NCBI GenBank assembly: GCA_024275485.1
Contig: JAJRZA010000094.1
Coordinates: 1-41,472 of the forward strand
DNA from: Candidatus Krumholzibacteriota bacterium
GTDB taxonomy: Bacteria > Krumholzibacteriota > Krumholzibacteriia > LZORAL124-64-63
Direction: 5' to 3'
DNA length: 41,472 nucleotides
Part shown: one piece after another, positions 8,377 through 18,238 of the stretch
Position numbering within the stretch: the stretch's first letter is position 1
How the letters are laid out: every line of letters begins with the position of its first letter
The notes under the pieces: model-generated
The model's input: only the letters and a program-made list of their open reading frames with translations
Databases searched by the model: none
What the model was told of the DNA's origin: nothing
Translations under genes and position numbers: made by a program

Positions 8377-10467
8377 ATGAGTGCAGACCTGAGCAACATC
8401 AGGAATATCGGGATCAGTGCCCACATTGATTCAGGCAAGACGACCCTGACCGAACGGATCCTCTTTTACACTGGGCGCATTCGGGCCATTCACGAGGTTC
8501 GCGGCAAGGACGGCGTCGGGGCCACCATGGATTCCATGGAATTGGAGCGCGAGCGCGGCATCACCATTCAGAGTGCAGCCACCCACACCTCCTGGGATGA
8601 TCACGAAATCAACATCATCGATACCCCTGGTCACGTGGATTTCACCATTGAAGTTGAACGTGCCCTGAAGGTGCTCGATGGAGCCATTCTTGTCTTGTGC
8701 TCGGTTGCCGGCGTGCAGAGCCAGTCCATCACCGTGGATCGGCAGATGAAACGCTACAACGTGCCCCGCATTGCCTTCATCAACAAATGCGATCGCAGTG
8801 GAGCCAATCCTGCCCGGGTTACCGACCAGCTCCGCGAAAAGCTCAAGCACAATGCGGTGATGATGCAAATCCCCATCGGCCTGGAGGAAGATCTCGAAGG
8901 CGTGGTGGATCTTGTCACCATGAAGGCCTACCGGTTTGAAGGCGACAGTGGCGATAAAATAGTCGTCAGTGAAATCCCCGAGAACATGATTATCGAAGCT
9001 GAGAGCCGTCGGGAGATGATGCTCGACGCAGTCAGCATGTTCAACGATGACCTGATGGAAGCCATTCTGGAAGATAAAGTTACCGAAGAACTGATTCATG
9101 ACGGCATCCGCAATGGTGTACTGGCCAATGAGCTGACACCGGTTTTCATGGGCAGTGCCTACAAGAACAAGGGTGTGCAGTTGCTGCTCAACGCAGTGAC
9201 GCGGTACCTGCCCTGTCCCACCGATATTGAAAACAAGGCCTTGAAGCTCCTTCCCGGAGGTGTGGAAGACGAATTCGTGTTGGCCAACAGCGATTCCGAA
9301 CCTTTGGTGTGCACCGCCTTCAAACTTGAGGAAGGCCCCTATGGGCAACTGACCTATGTGCGCATTTATGACGGTATCCTGAAAAAGGGTTCCGACATTT
9401 ACAACAGCCGGACCGGCAAGAAGGTCAAGGCGGGCCGTATCGGTCGCATGCATGCTGACCAGATGGAAGACATCACCCAAGCCCACGCCGGCGAAATCGT
9501 CGCCCTTTTCGGAATCGATTGTGCAAGTGGCGATACCTTCACCAGCGGCGAACGCATTGCCGTTTCAAGCATGCACGTTCCCGAACCCGTGGTGAGCCTG
9601 GCGGTCAGTCCCGTCGACAACAAGGCATCCAGCAACATGGCCAAGGCTCTCGGGCGTTTCACTCGCGAGGATCCCACTTTCCGTACCCACCATGATGATG
9701 AGACCGGCGATACCATTGTCAGTGGAATGGGCGAGTTGCATCTCGAGGTCTACATCGAGCGCATGAAGCGAGAGTTCAAGGCCGAGGTCACAACCGGAGC
9801 GCCCCAGGTGAAATACCGTGAGACCATCACCAAGACCATCGAATTCGACTACACTCACAAGAAACAGACTGGTGGTTCCGGTCAGTACGCCAAGGTTCAG
9901 GGCACCTTCGGTCCCAGTGACGATGGCGAGTTCCACTTCGAGAACAAGGTCGTTGGTGGCCGCATCCCTACCGAGTACATTGGTGCCTGTGAAAAGGGTT
10001 TTGCCACCTCTCTGGATGAGGGCCAATACATCGGCCATCCGGTTACCGGCATGACCGTGACTTTGAGGGACGGGGCCTTTCACGCGGTTGATTCCTCGGA
10101 CATGGCTTTCACAACCGCCTGTCGCGCCACGGTGCGCACCTTCTATCTGAAGGCCAAACCAGTGGCTCTTGAACCGCTGATGCTGGTCTCCATTGAAGGC
10201 CCCGGAGAGTTCCAGGGCGACATCATCAAAACCCTGATGCAGCGTCGTGGTGTTATCGTCGGTACCACCGAGGACGACGGATTCATCAGGGTCGATGCAA
10301 ATGTTCCCTTGGCCGAGATGTTCGGTTATGCTGGAGTTCTGCGGTCCTCGACCCAGGGCAAGGCCGAGTTCACCATGGAGTTTGCCCGTTACGCGCCGGC
10401 TCCCGGTGATGTGACCGAAGAGCTGGTCAAGCTTTACCAGGAAAAGAGGGCTGCGGGCAACAAGTAG
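8377..10467 (+). CDS. fusA: Elongation factor G, mitochondrial EFG1-like type
   Basis: Ribosomal translocase GTPase, 696 residues. G1 is AHIDSGKTT, the switch region has [14 protein letters not shown]3 is DTPGHVDFT and G4 is NKCD; domains II to V are complete, including [35 protein letters not shown] and [16 protein letters not shown] resemble the EFG1 of mitochondria, spirochaetes and planctomycetes more than the canonical bacterial protein (usually AHIDAGKTT and NKMD). I prefer the ATG at 8377, with AAAAGGA eight bases upstream, over the ATG at 8368, which overlaps that site. It is not in an S12/S7/EF-Tu operon here. Another EF-G for ribosome recycling would be expected elsewhere in the genome if the subtype is right. 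Confidence 0.94.
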   Translation: MSADLSNIRNIGISAHIDSGKTTLTERILFYTGRIRAIHEVRGKDGVGATMDSMELERERGITIQSAATHTSWDDHEINIIDTPGHVDFTIEVERALKVLDGAILVLCSVAGVQSQSITVDRQMKRYNVPRIAFINKCDRSGANPARVTDQLREKLKHNAVMMQIPIGLEEDLEGVVDLVTMKAYRFEGDSGDKIVVSEIPENMIIEAESRREMMLDAVSMFNDDLMEAILEDKVTEELIHDGIRNGVLANELTPVFMGSAYKNKGVQLLLNAVTRYLPCPTDIENKALKLLPGGVEDEFVLANSDSEPLVCTAFKLEEGPYGQLTYVRIYDGILKKGSDIYNSRTGKKVKAGRIGRMHADQMEDITQAHAGEIVALFGIDCASGDTFTSGERIAVSSMHVPEPVVSLAVSPVDNKASSNMAKALGRFTREDPTFRTHHDDETGDTIVSGMGELHLEVYIERMKREFKAEVTTGAPQVKYRETITKTIEFDYTHKKQTGGSGQYAKVQGTFGPSDDGEFHFENKVVGGRIPTEYIGACEKGFATSLDEGQYIGHPVTGMTVTLRDGAFHAVDSSDMAFTTACRATVRTFYLKAKPVALEPLMLVSIEGPGEFQGDIIKTLMQRRGVIVGTTEDDGFIRVDANVPLAEMFGYAGVLRSSTQGKAEFTMEFARYAPAPGDVTEELVKLYQEKRAAGNK

Positions 10468-10524
10468 TTGTCCAGGCACCATCTGAATGTTCACAGATAG
10501 TCCAGAAAACGAGTGAGGAATGAA

Positions 10525-11232
10525 ATGCCGTTGAACAAAATGATCCAGCGTAGCCCGGTTCGGGTTTTCGAAAAAGTCATTGGTGGTGGCTTGGGTGCCG
10601 GTAATCTGGGTGTGGTTTTGTCCCGCCCCGGTGTGGGGAAAACCGGTTTCCTGATCGGCCTGGCCGTGGACCAGCTGCTGCAGGGCCAAAAGGTTCTGTA
10701 CATTTCCACCAAGGAATCGGTGGATCACATCAGCACGTTTTTCGAGCAGATCTTCCAAAGCATGAGCCAGGTTCTTGATATGGACAATATGCTTCAGCGC
10801 CAGATGGAGATGGAGCGCAATCGCCAGATTCTGGTCTACAACCGCAAGTCCTTCTCTCTGGATAAACTGGCCGAGTCTACGGCCTTTCTGAAGGAATTCG
10901 CCGGCTTTGAGGCTGACATGGTCATCCTCGACGGAACCCCTCGTTTTGAAAGCACCGAAGAGTGGGAGATCAAGGGCGTCAAGGAGATGGGTGCCCAATG
11001 GGGTGCCGAAATCTGGGCCAGCAGCAATACCCACCGCGAAGGCCAGGAGATGGACGTCCGGGGAGTCCCCATGGATGTGGCCCGTTTCGAAGAACACCTC
11101 AATGTGATTGTGGCTCTTTGCCCCGAGAGCGAGCACATCAAGGTCAACACCATCAAGGAACACGGCAGCGAGGATATTGCCCAGGTCAGCCTGGAGTTGG
11201 ATCCCCGCACTATGTTGTTACGCTGGCGGTAG
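10525..11232 (+). CDS. Uncharacterised RecA/KaiC-like P-loop ATPase
   Basis: A 235-residue cytoplasmic protein with no signal or membrane segment. GGGLGAGNLGVVLSRPGVGKT carries a Walker A motif at residues 33-40 (SRPGVGKT), and ADMVILDGTPRF looks like the Walker B strand; GQKVLYISTKESVDHI fits the second strand of RecA/KaiC/RadA-type folds. A conserved-looking WGAEIWASSNTHRE may be the sensor region. I know similar proteins of unknown function from Deltaproteobacteria but no assigned role. The start at 10525 is chosen over the GTG at 10513 because GAGG sits eight bases before it. It lies 57 bases after fusA, ahead of a strong terminator, so it is probably cotranscribed with EF-G. Confidence 0.8.
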   Translation: MPLNKMIQRSPVRVFEKVIGGGLGAGNLGVVLSRPGVGKTGFLIGLAVDQLLQGQKVLYISTKESVDHISTFFEQIFQSMSQVLDMDNMLQRQMEMERNRQILVYNRKSFSLDKLAESTAFLKEFAGFEADMVILDGTPRFESTEEWEIKGVKEMGAQWGAEIWASSNTHREGQEMDVRGVPMDVARFEEHLNVIVALCPESEHIKVNTIKEHGSEDIAQVSLELDPRTMLLRWR

Positions 11233-11256
11233 ACCGACAGATCCTCAAATTTGCCT

Positions 11257-11289
11257 AACCCTCCTGGATTTCCGAGAGGGTTTTTTTTT
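11257..11289 (+). terminator. Rho-independent terminator after the ATPase gene
   Basis: AACCCTC pairs with GAGGGTT across a 12-base loop and runs into nine T residues. It ends the fusA-ATPase transcription unit. Confidence 0.85.
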
Positions 11290-11389
11290 ATCTTCCATAC
11301 ATTTGAGCTATATTTGAGCGGTAAGCGGGTCGCTTTGGCTTTGGATCGTCAGGCAAGCACCCTGCCCACCTCGCAGTCAGGAGAACCCA

Positions 11390-12112
11390 TTGACTTCCGC
11401 GATTGATGTACCCGGCCGGTTGGCCCAGGTTCAGGACCGGATCCTTGCAGCCTGCCGACAAGCCGGTCGCCCGGAAAATGATGTGCGGCTGGTCGCTGTG
11501 ACCAAGCGCGTCGACCTGGATCTGGTGCTGCAGGCCTGCGCTGCTGGACAGTGGGACCTGGGGGAGAATCGCGTGGGCGATGCGCTGGACCGGCAAGAAG
11601 AGTTGGCTGCCATGCTGAAGGTGGAGAATATTCCGGCCGAACGTCTTCGCTGGCACTTCATCGGTCATTTGCAAAGCCGCAAAGCTGTTGCAGCCAGTGG
11701 TAGTTTCTCTCTTTTGCACGGGATTGATTCCCTGAAACTGGCGCGAAAACTGAGTGTTCAGGCTTGTGCCGAAAATCGTCGCGAGCCCATCCTTGTGGAA
11801 GTCAATGCAGGACGGGAGCCCCAGAAAAATGGCCTCGATCCCGATCATGCCGTTGATATTATCTCGGAAATGGCCAATCTCAAAGGCCTGGACCTGCTGG
11901 GAACCATGACCATGGCCGCCCAAGGTGCTGACGAATCATCACTGCGAAAAACTTTTGCTCTTCTGCGAATTTTGAACGAAGATGCCCGACGTCAAACCGG
12001 CCTGCCGCTGCCCGAGTTGAGCATGGGCATGAGCGGTGATTTTGAACAGGCCATTGCAGAAGGTGCCACCCTGGTGCGGGTGGGGAGTGCCATTTTTGGT
12101 CCTCGAAGCTGA
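11390..12112 (+). CDS. yggS: YggS/YlmE-family PLP homeostasis protein
   Basis: PLP-binding protein of the COG0325/PROSC family, involved in vitamin B6 and amino acid balance; 240 residues, the usual length. The fold-type III barrel keeps the cofactor lysine in VRLVAVTKRVD, plus LGENRVGDA, WHFIGHLQSRK, GIDSLKLA, ELSMGMSGDFEQAI and RVGSAIFG. One oddity: the usual Asn-Val after QxNK in the barrel wall is less conserved here. The start is a TTG at 11390, with CAGGAGA five bases before it and no closer ATG. It begins a conserved division-type cluster with yggT and divIVA. Confidence 0.92.
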   Translation: MTSAIDVPGRLAQVQDRILAACRQAGRPENDVRLVAVTKRVDLDLVLQACAAGQWDLGENRVGDALDRQEELAAMLKVENIPAERLRWHFIGHLQSRKAVAASGSFSLLHGIDSLKLARKLSVQACAENRREPILVEVNAGREPQKNGLDPDHAVDIISEMANLKGLDLLGTMTMAAQGADESSLRKTFALLRILNEDARRQTGLPLPELSMGMSGDFEQAIAEGATLVRVGSAIFGPRS

Positions 12113-12168
12113 CAGTTGGTCCGCATTTTCGGCCCAGCCGGCCGAATTCATACCGGAAAGGTTGAAAA

Positions 12169-12405
12169 ATGGGCATTCGCCATATCCTGATCTCCATCCT
12201 GCAGGTTTATTCCTGGCTGCTCCTGATCCGGGTTATCCTCAGTTGGGTCAACCCGAATCCTCGCAACGAATTGTTATTGATGGTGATAAGAGTCACAGAA
12301 CCCGTTCTTGGACCATTGCGCGGTGTGGTCAACTTTGGTCGCTTTGACCTCTCGCCCATACTGGCATTGTTCTTGATCAGAATCCTCATGAGAATCATTG
12401 CCTAA
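12169..12405 (+). CDS. yggT: YggT/YlmG family membrane protein
   Basis: Small 78-residue membrane protein with two hydrophobic helices (about residues 5-25 and 58-77). The signature LRVILSWVNPNPRN-like stretch and EPVLGPLRGVV are typical of YggT/YlmG, a family linked to cell division, chloroplast nucleoid organisation and osmotic tolerance. GGAAAGG precedes the ATG. It lies between yggS and divIVA, the order seen in many bacteria; sepF and ylmH, common members of that cluster in Gram-positives, are absent here. Confidence 0.9.
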   Translation: MGIRHILISILQVYSWLLLIRVILSWVNPNPRNELLLMVIRVTEPVLGPLRGVVNFGRFDLSPILALFLIRILMRIIA

Positions 12406-12454
12406 ACCGGAATCCGACTGACTCCGGTGCCAGCTAGACCCGGAGGAACAAGTC

Positions 12455-13219
12455 ATGAGGATCACACCACTGGACATTCGAAAACAGGAATTCCGCAAAT
12501 CCGTGCGTGGTTTCGACTGTGATGAAGTTCGCGCTTTTCTGACCACCCTGGCCGACGAATACGAAGCGGTGCTGGTGGACAACAAAGTCCTGCGGGAAGG
12601 TCTCGAAGGTCAGGATACCCAAATCAGTGAATACAAGAACATGGAACGCACCCTGCGCGATACCTTGATGACAGCCGAGCGCGTCATGCAGGAATCAAAG
12701 GAAAACGCGGCAAGGGAGGGTGACCTGGTCATTCAGGAAGCCCACCTGAAGGCCCGGGGAATCCTGGAGGAATGCCGGGTTCGCACGGAAGAGCTGCGTC
12801 GGGAGTTGGTTTCACTGCACAGTGAAAAAGAAACCTACCTGGCACGATTCAAAGGTTTGGCGGAAGCCCAGATCAGCTTCATCGAATCCCATAAGGACGA
12901 TTTTGCGGATCTGGACCAACGTCTGATGGATATGGCAGACAGTGTGGTGGGTTCAGGGGTTGGAACCTTGAAAACGACCATTTCCGCCAAGGAATCGACC
13001 AGCATGACCTCCTCAAACACCTCTGATATCGACAGGTGGCGAGACTATAGCACAGTTTTGCCGAACAAACCCTCCACGGCCACAGCCACGGCTGCTTCGG
13101 TGGATTTTGCTGCCATGGGGATACCCGTTGCGGCCATTGCAACGGCAGAAACACATAATATTGACAGTGAAGCTGCAGCCGATGAATCGGAAATCGAATG
13201 TGATACAATGCTCACCTGA
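12455..13219 (+). CDS. divIVA: DivIVA-domain cell division protein
   Basis: Cytoplasmic coiled-coil scaffold, 254 residues. The N-terminus MRITPLDIRKQEFRKSVRG followed by FDCDEVRAFL is the DivIVA membrane-curvature-binding domain. Residues from about 30 to 165 are heptad-rich coiled coil, then comes a low-complexity Ser/Thr/Ala tail with no recognisable domain. CCGGAGG is about eight bases upstream. In Gram-positives DivIVA recruits pole and septum proteins; in Gram-negatives the role is less clear. A strong terminator follows within 40 bases, so the yggS-yggT-divIVA unit ends here. Confidence 0.9.
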   Translation: MRITPLDIRKQEFRKSVRGFDCDEVRAFLTTLADEYEAVLVDNKVLREGLEGQDTQISEYKNMERTLRDTLMTAERVMQESKENAAREGDLVIQEAHLKARGILEECRVRTEELRRELVSLHSEKETYLARFKGLAEAQISFIESHKDDFADLDQRLMDMADSVVGSGVGTLKTTISAKESTSMTSSNTSDIDRWRDYSTVLPNKPSTATATAASVDFAAMGIPVAAIATAETHNIDSEAAADESEIECDTMLT

Positions 13220-13254
13220 ACTCCGCCGACCTGAGGCGAATATAGCTGGAAAAG

Positions 13255-13282
13255 GCGGGAATCACCTGATTCCCGCTTTTTC
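13255..13282 (+). terminator. Rho-independent terminator after divIVA
   Basis: GCGGGAATCA and TGATTCCCGC form a perfect 10-bp stem with a two-base centre, followed by TTTTTT and preceded by an A run. This separates divIVA from the purine nucleoside phosphorylase gene. Confidence 0.9.
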
Positions 13283-13362
13283 CTTGGCGCTATCATCCAG
13301 CCATGTTACCTTGTCCCGTCGCATATTTAAACATACAGGCAACCAACAATCGGAGGCCGGTT

Positions 13363-14190
13363 TTGAGTCAGATGTGGACCCAAATCGAAGAAGCTGTCGC
13401 TTTTATCCGCACAAAAACGGATTTTCAACCGGAAATCGGCCTGATTCTGGGCACTGGTCTGGGTGAAATGGGCCAAAAAATCGACGCCGACTGTATCATC
13501 CCTTATGGAGATGTGCCTCATTTCGTCGAATCGACAGCCACCAGCCACGAAGGCAAACTGGTGCTGGGCAACCTGGCCGGTCGACGGGTCATGGCCATGC
13601 AGGGGCGTGTACATTTTTACGAGGGTTATTCCATGCAGGAAATTACCCTGCCGGTGCGAGTCATGAAAGCCCTCGGCGCCAGTTCACTGCTGATCAGCAA
13701 TGCCGTTGGTGGCATGAATCCACACATGGCCGCCGGTGACATCACCGTCATCACCGACCACATCAACCTGATGGGCGACAACCCCTTGATTGGGCCCAAC
13801 GACGACCGCATCGGTCCCCGTTTTCCCGACATGAGCGAGCCCTACCATCGAGGGTTTATCCAGACCATGGAAGAAGTGGCCCTGAGTGAAGGCATCGCGC
13901 TGAAGCGTGCGGTTTATGTGGCCGTGGCCGGACCCAACCTGGAGAGCGGAGCCGAATATCGGTTTCTGAGGGCCCTCGGTGCCGACACTGTCGGAATGTC
14001 CACCGTGCCCGAAAACCTGGTTGCAGTGCACGGCGGCATGAAAGTTGTTGCCCTGCAGGTCATCACCGACGCCTGTTTTCCCGATGCCCTCAAGCCTGCC
14101 AATGTGGAAGAAATCATCAAGGTTGCCAACGATGCACAACCCAGACTGGCGGCATTGGTCACCGGATTCCTGGCCAAGGCGGAGCTGTGA
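13363..14190 (+). CDS. Purine nucleoside phosphorylase
   Basis: Trimeric-type (PunA/NP-II) enzyme that splits guanosine or inosine with phosphate into base and ribose 1-phosphate in purine salvage. GLILGTGLGEMG holds the phosphate loop, RVHFYEGY the second phosphate-binding segment, SNAVGGMNP and the base-pocket GPNLESGAEYRFLRALGADT follow, then GMSTVPE. I choose the TTG at 13363 because CGGAGG lies six bases before it; the ATG at 13372 would be 15 bases away. That gives 275 residues, the family norm. Its TGA overlaps the ileS ATG by one base. It sits where divIVA and ileS are usually adjacent in Firmicutes. Confidence 0.92.
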   Translation: MSQMWTQIEEAVAFIRTKTDFQPEIGLILGTGLGEMGQKIDADCIIPYGDVPHFVESTATSHEGKLVLGNLAGRRVMAMQGRVHFYEGYSMQEITLPVRVMKALGASSLLISNAVGGMNPHMAAGDITVITDHINLMGDNPLIGPNDDRIGPRFPDMSEPYHRGFIQTMEEVALSEGIALKRAVYVAVAGPNLESGAEYRFLRALGADTVGMSTVPENLVAVHGGMKVVALQVITDACFPDALKPANVEEIIKVANDAQPRLAALVTGFLAKAEL

Positions 14191-17100
14191 TGCCCCTCTA
14201 TCCAGATCTGTTCAGCAAGTATCACGATTCGGCCAGCGAAGAACGCATCAGCAAATTCTGGCAGCAGAACAATACCTTTGCCCGCAGTATCCAGCAACGT
14301 GAAGGGTGCCCCGACTGGGTCTTTTACGAAGGACCGCCCACGGCCAACGGCATGCCTGGCGTTCACCATGTGATGGCTCGTCTCTGCAAAGACATCATGT
14401 GCCGATACAAAACCATGACCGGTCACCGTGTGGTGCGCAAGGCCGGTTGGGATACCCATGGTTTGCCCGTGGAACGCGCCGTGGAAAAAGGACTGAAAAT
14501 TCAGGGTGCCCAGGCCATCTAAGAGTTCGGCCTGGCCGCTTTCAATGAAAAATGTCGCCAAAGCGTCTGGACCTGCAAAAGCGACTGGGACGAGTTCACC
14601 CGTCGTCTCGGCTACTGGGTCGATCTGGAAGATCCCTATATCACCTACGACAACAACTATATCGAGACGGTTTGGTGGATTCTGGGCCAGTTTCATGAAA
14701 AAGGCATGCTCTACAAGGGTCACAAGGTTGTTCCCTACTGCCCGGTATGCGCCACTCCGCTTTCCACCAACGAAATCGCCAACAGTTATCGCGAGGTCAA
14801 CGAAGCCAGCATTTACGTGAAGCTGAAGGCCGCCGATGCCGACGAATTTTTTGTCACCTGGACCACAACCCCCTGGACACTGCCATCGAACGTGGCTCTG
14901 GCCGTGGGCAAGGATTTTGATTACGTGCGGGTGCGCCACGGTGATGATGTGCTGATCCTGGCCGAAGCCCGGCTGGGCCTGCTCGACCCCGAAGTGGATA
15001 CTGAAGTTCTGGAAACCATCAAGGGTGCCCAGCTGCTGGGCCGCCGCTACGAACAACTTTTGCCCTTCGTTTCACCAGGCCAGCAGAACGCATTTGTCGT
15101 GGTTGAGGCTGACTTCGTCACCTTGGATTCGGGCACCGGCATCGTGCACATGGCGCCCGCTTTTGGTGAGGACGATTACCAGGTGGGGCGTCGTGAAAAA
15201 TTGGCTTTCTTTCGTCCTGTGGATGGCAATGGCCGGTTCACCGGAGAGATCACACCCTGGGTGGGCCAACGGGTCAAGGAGGCGGACCCCCACATCATCC
15301 GCCACCTGAAGGAGCAGGGCAGGGTGCTGAAGGTTGAGAGCTACAACCACGATTATCCTTTCCACGACCGTTGCGACACCGCCTTGATCTATTTCGCCAC
15401 TCCCAGCTGGTTCATCAAAACCAGCGAAATGCGCGAACAACTGGTCAAGGCCAACCAGGAAATCATCTGGGCGCCCAGGGATGTGGGCATCGGCCGTTTC
15501 GGCAATTGGTTGGCCGGCAACATCGACTGGTCCCTCAGTCGAAATCGATTCTGGGGCACGCCCCTGAATATCTGGATCTGCCAAGAGTGCGATTATCGTC
15601 ATGTGCCCACCAGTCGGCAGGATTTGACCGAATTGACGGGCGCCGATCAATCCGAGCTGGATTTGCACCGTCCCCACGTGGACGATCTTGTTTTCGGCTG
15701 CACCAGAGAAGGTTGCGGCGGCACCATGAGGCGCACTCCTGAAGTGATCGACTGCTGGTTCGACAGTGGCAGCATGCCCTTTGCCCAATACCACTATCCC
15801 TTTGAAAACAAGGAACTCTTCGAGAGTCAATACCCGGCCGATTTTATCAGCGAAGGCATCGACCAGACCCGGGGATGGTTCTACACCATGCTGGTCATCA
15901 GTACCTTCCTGACGGGCCGCAGCAGTTACAAGAGTTGTTTGATCAACGAGCTGATTCTGGACAACAAGGGCAAGAAGATGTCCAAGAGTTTGGGAAACAC
16001 GGTGGATCCCATGGAGATCATGCGTCAGGAGGGTGCCGACCCCCTGCGTTGGTACATGCTGACCTGCAGTCCGGTTTGGGGCACCACCCGCTTCGATCGC
16101 GGCGGCGTGAAAGAGGCCCAGCGCAAGCTGCTGGCTACCCTGGAAAACACCTACAATTTCTTCACCCTGTATGCCAATCTGGACGGATTCGTCCCCGATA
16201 CCGGTACTGCAACCCATCCGGATCTGCTGGACAGCTGGATCCTCAGCCGTCTGCAAAGCGTCACCATTTCGGTGCGCGCTGATCTTGAGGCCCTGAACCT
16301 GACCCGGGCTGCCAAAACCATTGGAACTTTTGTGATGGACGATGTCAGCAATTGGTATGTGCGTTTGAGCCGACGACGGTTCTGGAAAGGCGAGATGACC
16401 ACGGACAAGGTCACCGCTTTTACCACTCTGCACACCGTGCTCGAAACCAGCTTGCGGTTGTTGGCTCCTTTTATTCCATTCACAGCGGAAGAAATTTTCC
16501 GTGGTTTGAATGCACCACTTGATGCCGACGCCTCGGTGCATCTGCACGACTTTCCGGTGGCTGATGAAAACCTGGTGGATGCAGAACTTGAAAACATGAT
16601 GAAAGTCAGCCAAACAGTGGTGGGTATTGGCCGCAGCCTTCGCCAGGATTCCGGCCTGAAAACCCGGCAGCCTCTGGGACGTCTGGTGGTTCACTCCCTG
16701 GACGACCGGGCGACCAAGTTGCTGAACAACGAACAACTGGTGGGCTATGTACGCGAAGAGCTGAACATCAAAGCCGTGGAAACGGTGGATGATCCGCGCA
16801 GCATCGCCACTTTCAGCGCCAAAGCCAATTTCCGGGCTCTGGGGCCCCGCTTTGGCAATAAATCGAAGGAAGCGGCCAAGTGCATCACCAGCATGACGCC
16901 GGCAGAAATCATGGAACTCAAAGAGAACGGCGCCGTACACCTTCAATTTGAGGGTGCTGCGACCAGTTTTACCTTCGAGGAAGTGATGGTTCAGGAAACA
17001 GGTACCGGATCTTTTGTGGCCGGCAGCGGACAGGGCTTAACCCTGGCGCTGGATACGGCCCTGGATGATGAGCTTCTGGCCGAAGGCCTTTGCCGGGAAA

Positions 17101-17330
17101 TCATCAACAAGGTGCAGAATCTTCGCAAGAAGAGTGGTCTGGAGGTATCGGACCGCATTGAATTGAGCATTGAAGGTCCACAATCGGTTCTGGAAGTGGT
17201 GGGAAGTTATTCCGATCGCATCATGACCGATACGCTGGCGGTTGGTATTGCCTCGCCAGGTGATATGCCTTATAAAGAATCATTCAACATCGATGGCATT
17301 GAAATTACCATTGCCCTGGGCAAGGTTTGA
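14190..17330 (+). pseudogene. ileS: Isoleucyl-tRNA synthetase (IleRS2-like), interrupted by in-frame TAA
   Basis: Class I synthetase that charges tRNA-Ile. The reading frame covers 1047 codons including the stop, the length of the eukaryote-like, mupirocin-tolerant IleRS2 type, but codon 111 is TAA (14520-14522). Frame and homology continue on both sides: GLKIQGAQAI, stop, EFGLAAFNEKC. The family usually has Glu there, so a single GAA-to-TAA change explains it. HIGH is represented by GVHHVMARLCKD in the first part; KKMSKSLGNT, WFDSGSMP and the anticodon domain are in the second. GGAG precedes the ATG, which overlaps the PNP stop. The gene should be essential, so this may be an assembly or sequencing error, read-through, or decay covered by another ileS. 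Restart at the ATG at 14706 would lack the HIGH region. TAA is a normal stop elsewhere in the window. Confidence 0.9.
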
Positions 17331-17351
17331 CCGTTTCACAGGAGGATAGTG

Positions 17352-17729
17352 ATGCGCAAGACAGAATTGCAACGGCTCCGGAAAAATCTTCTGGACGAAA
17401 AAGAGCGAGTGGGCGCCTCCCTGGCACGCCACGAAAAAATAATCGCTCATACCGACGACCAGTCGGGGCTGGAGACTGGAAAGGCCCACTCCAATCATAT
17501 GGCGGACCAGGGTTCGGATGAATTTCAATACGAGACCACCATCAAATTCGCCAATAAGGAAGGCCGTCACCTCTACAACATTGAAGAGGCGTTGGCCCGC
17601 ATCGAAGATGGCAGCTACGGCAAATGCCTGGAATGCGAACAACAAATCGGTCTGCCGCGCTTACGCAGTCTTCCTTATGCCCGCCTGTGCATCAAGTGCA
17701 AGGAAAAGGAAGAGGCCGGGAAGCTTTGA
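17352..17729 (+). CDS. DksA/TraR-family zinc-finger protein (YlyA-like position)
   Basis: A 125-residue regulator-type protein. An N-terminal coiled coil (RLRKNLLDEKERVGASLARHE) is followed by YNIEEALARIEDGSYGKC and a four-cysteine zinc finger, CLEC...CIKC. This is the DksA/TraR/YteA layout; classical DksA binds the RNA polymerase secondary channel with a DxxDxA tip, and that motif is not evident here, so ppGpp-dependent activity is uncertain. GGAGG is six bases before the ATG. It lies between ileS and lspA, the position of ylyA, a DksA-like gene, in Bacillus. Its stop overlaps the lspA start. Confidence 0.88.
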   Translation: MRKTELQRLRKNLLDEKERVGASLARHEKIIAHTDDQSGLETGKAHSNHMADQGSDEFQYETTIKFANKEGRHLYNIEEALARIEDGSYGKCLECEQQIGLPRLRSLPYARLCIKCKEKEEAGKL

Positions 17730-18238
17730 TGACATTCCGGTTTTTTCCACCCTGGCTTTGGGCCCCGTTGGTGCTGGTCCTGGATTTTATATCCAAGAGA
17801 CTGGTGCTGGCCAACGAAGCGCTTCTTCGTGGTCGCCTGGAAATTCTGGGCGATTTTCTGCGCTTTGTTTACGTTCGTAATCCCGGTTCAGCCATGGGAC
17901 TGTTCCCGGTGGGGCGTATCTTCTTGGTGGTCGTTAGTTTCGCGGCCTCGATTTTTCTGATCTATCTCTACCGAACATGCGACCCGCAGCTTCGCCTGCG
18001 CAAAGGGGCCATGGCCGCCATTTTGGGAGGTGCGTTGGGAAACCTTTTCGACCGGGTTTTCTACAATGGTCTGGTGGTGGATTTCATCGATGTGGGCCTG
18101 GGCAGTCAAAGATTCTACACCTTTAATATAGCCGACGTTGGCGTGAGTATTGGCGGCGCCATTCTTTTCCTGTGCATTCTCCTGGAAGGACGTCGCAAAA
18201 GCGTCGATGTTGAAAGTCCCGAGGCCCACCGTGAATAA
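17729..18238 (+). CDS. lspA: Lipoprotein signal peptidase
   Basis: Inner-membrane aspartic protease (signal peptidase II) that cleaves prolipoprotein signals before the lipidated Cys; 169 residues with four hydrophobic helices. YVRNPGSAMGLF, GALGNLFDRVFYNGLVVDFID and FNIADVGVSIG are the conserved boxes; the last two carry the catalytic Asp pair. The ATG shares one base with the preceding TGA. Substrates in the window include the SpoIID, M49-like and 34473-35708 lipoproteins. Confidence 0.93.
   Translation: MTFRFFPPWLWAPLVLVLDFISKRLVLANEALLRGRLEILGDFLRFVYVRNPGSAMGLFPVGRIFLVVVSFAASIFLIYLYRTCDPQLRLRKGAMAAILGGALGNLFDRVFYNGLVVDFIDVGLGSQRFYTFNIADVGVSIGGAILFLCILLEGRRKSVDVESPEAHRE

Noticed and set aside
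9565-11163. Minus-strand open frame of 532 codons
   Set aside because: It spans the opposite strand of fusA and the ATPase gene and has no domain or ribosome binding site.
14520-14522. Reassigned TAA codon as explanation for the ileS stop
   Set aside because: TAA ends several genes in the window (for example at 23786-23788, 24853-24855 and the yggT end), so it is a normal stop here.
15072-16946. Minus-strand open frame of 624 codons
   Set aside because: It is antisense to ileS and has no recognisable motif; the length results from codon bias on the plus strand.
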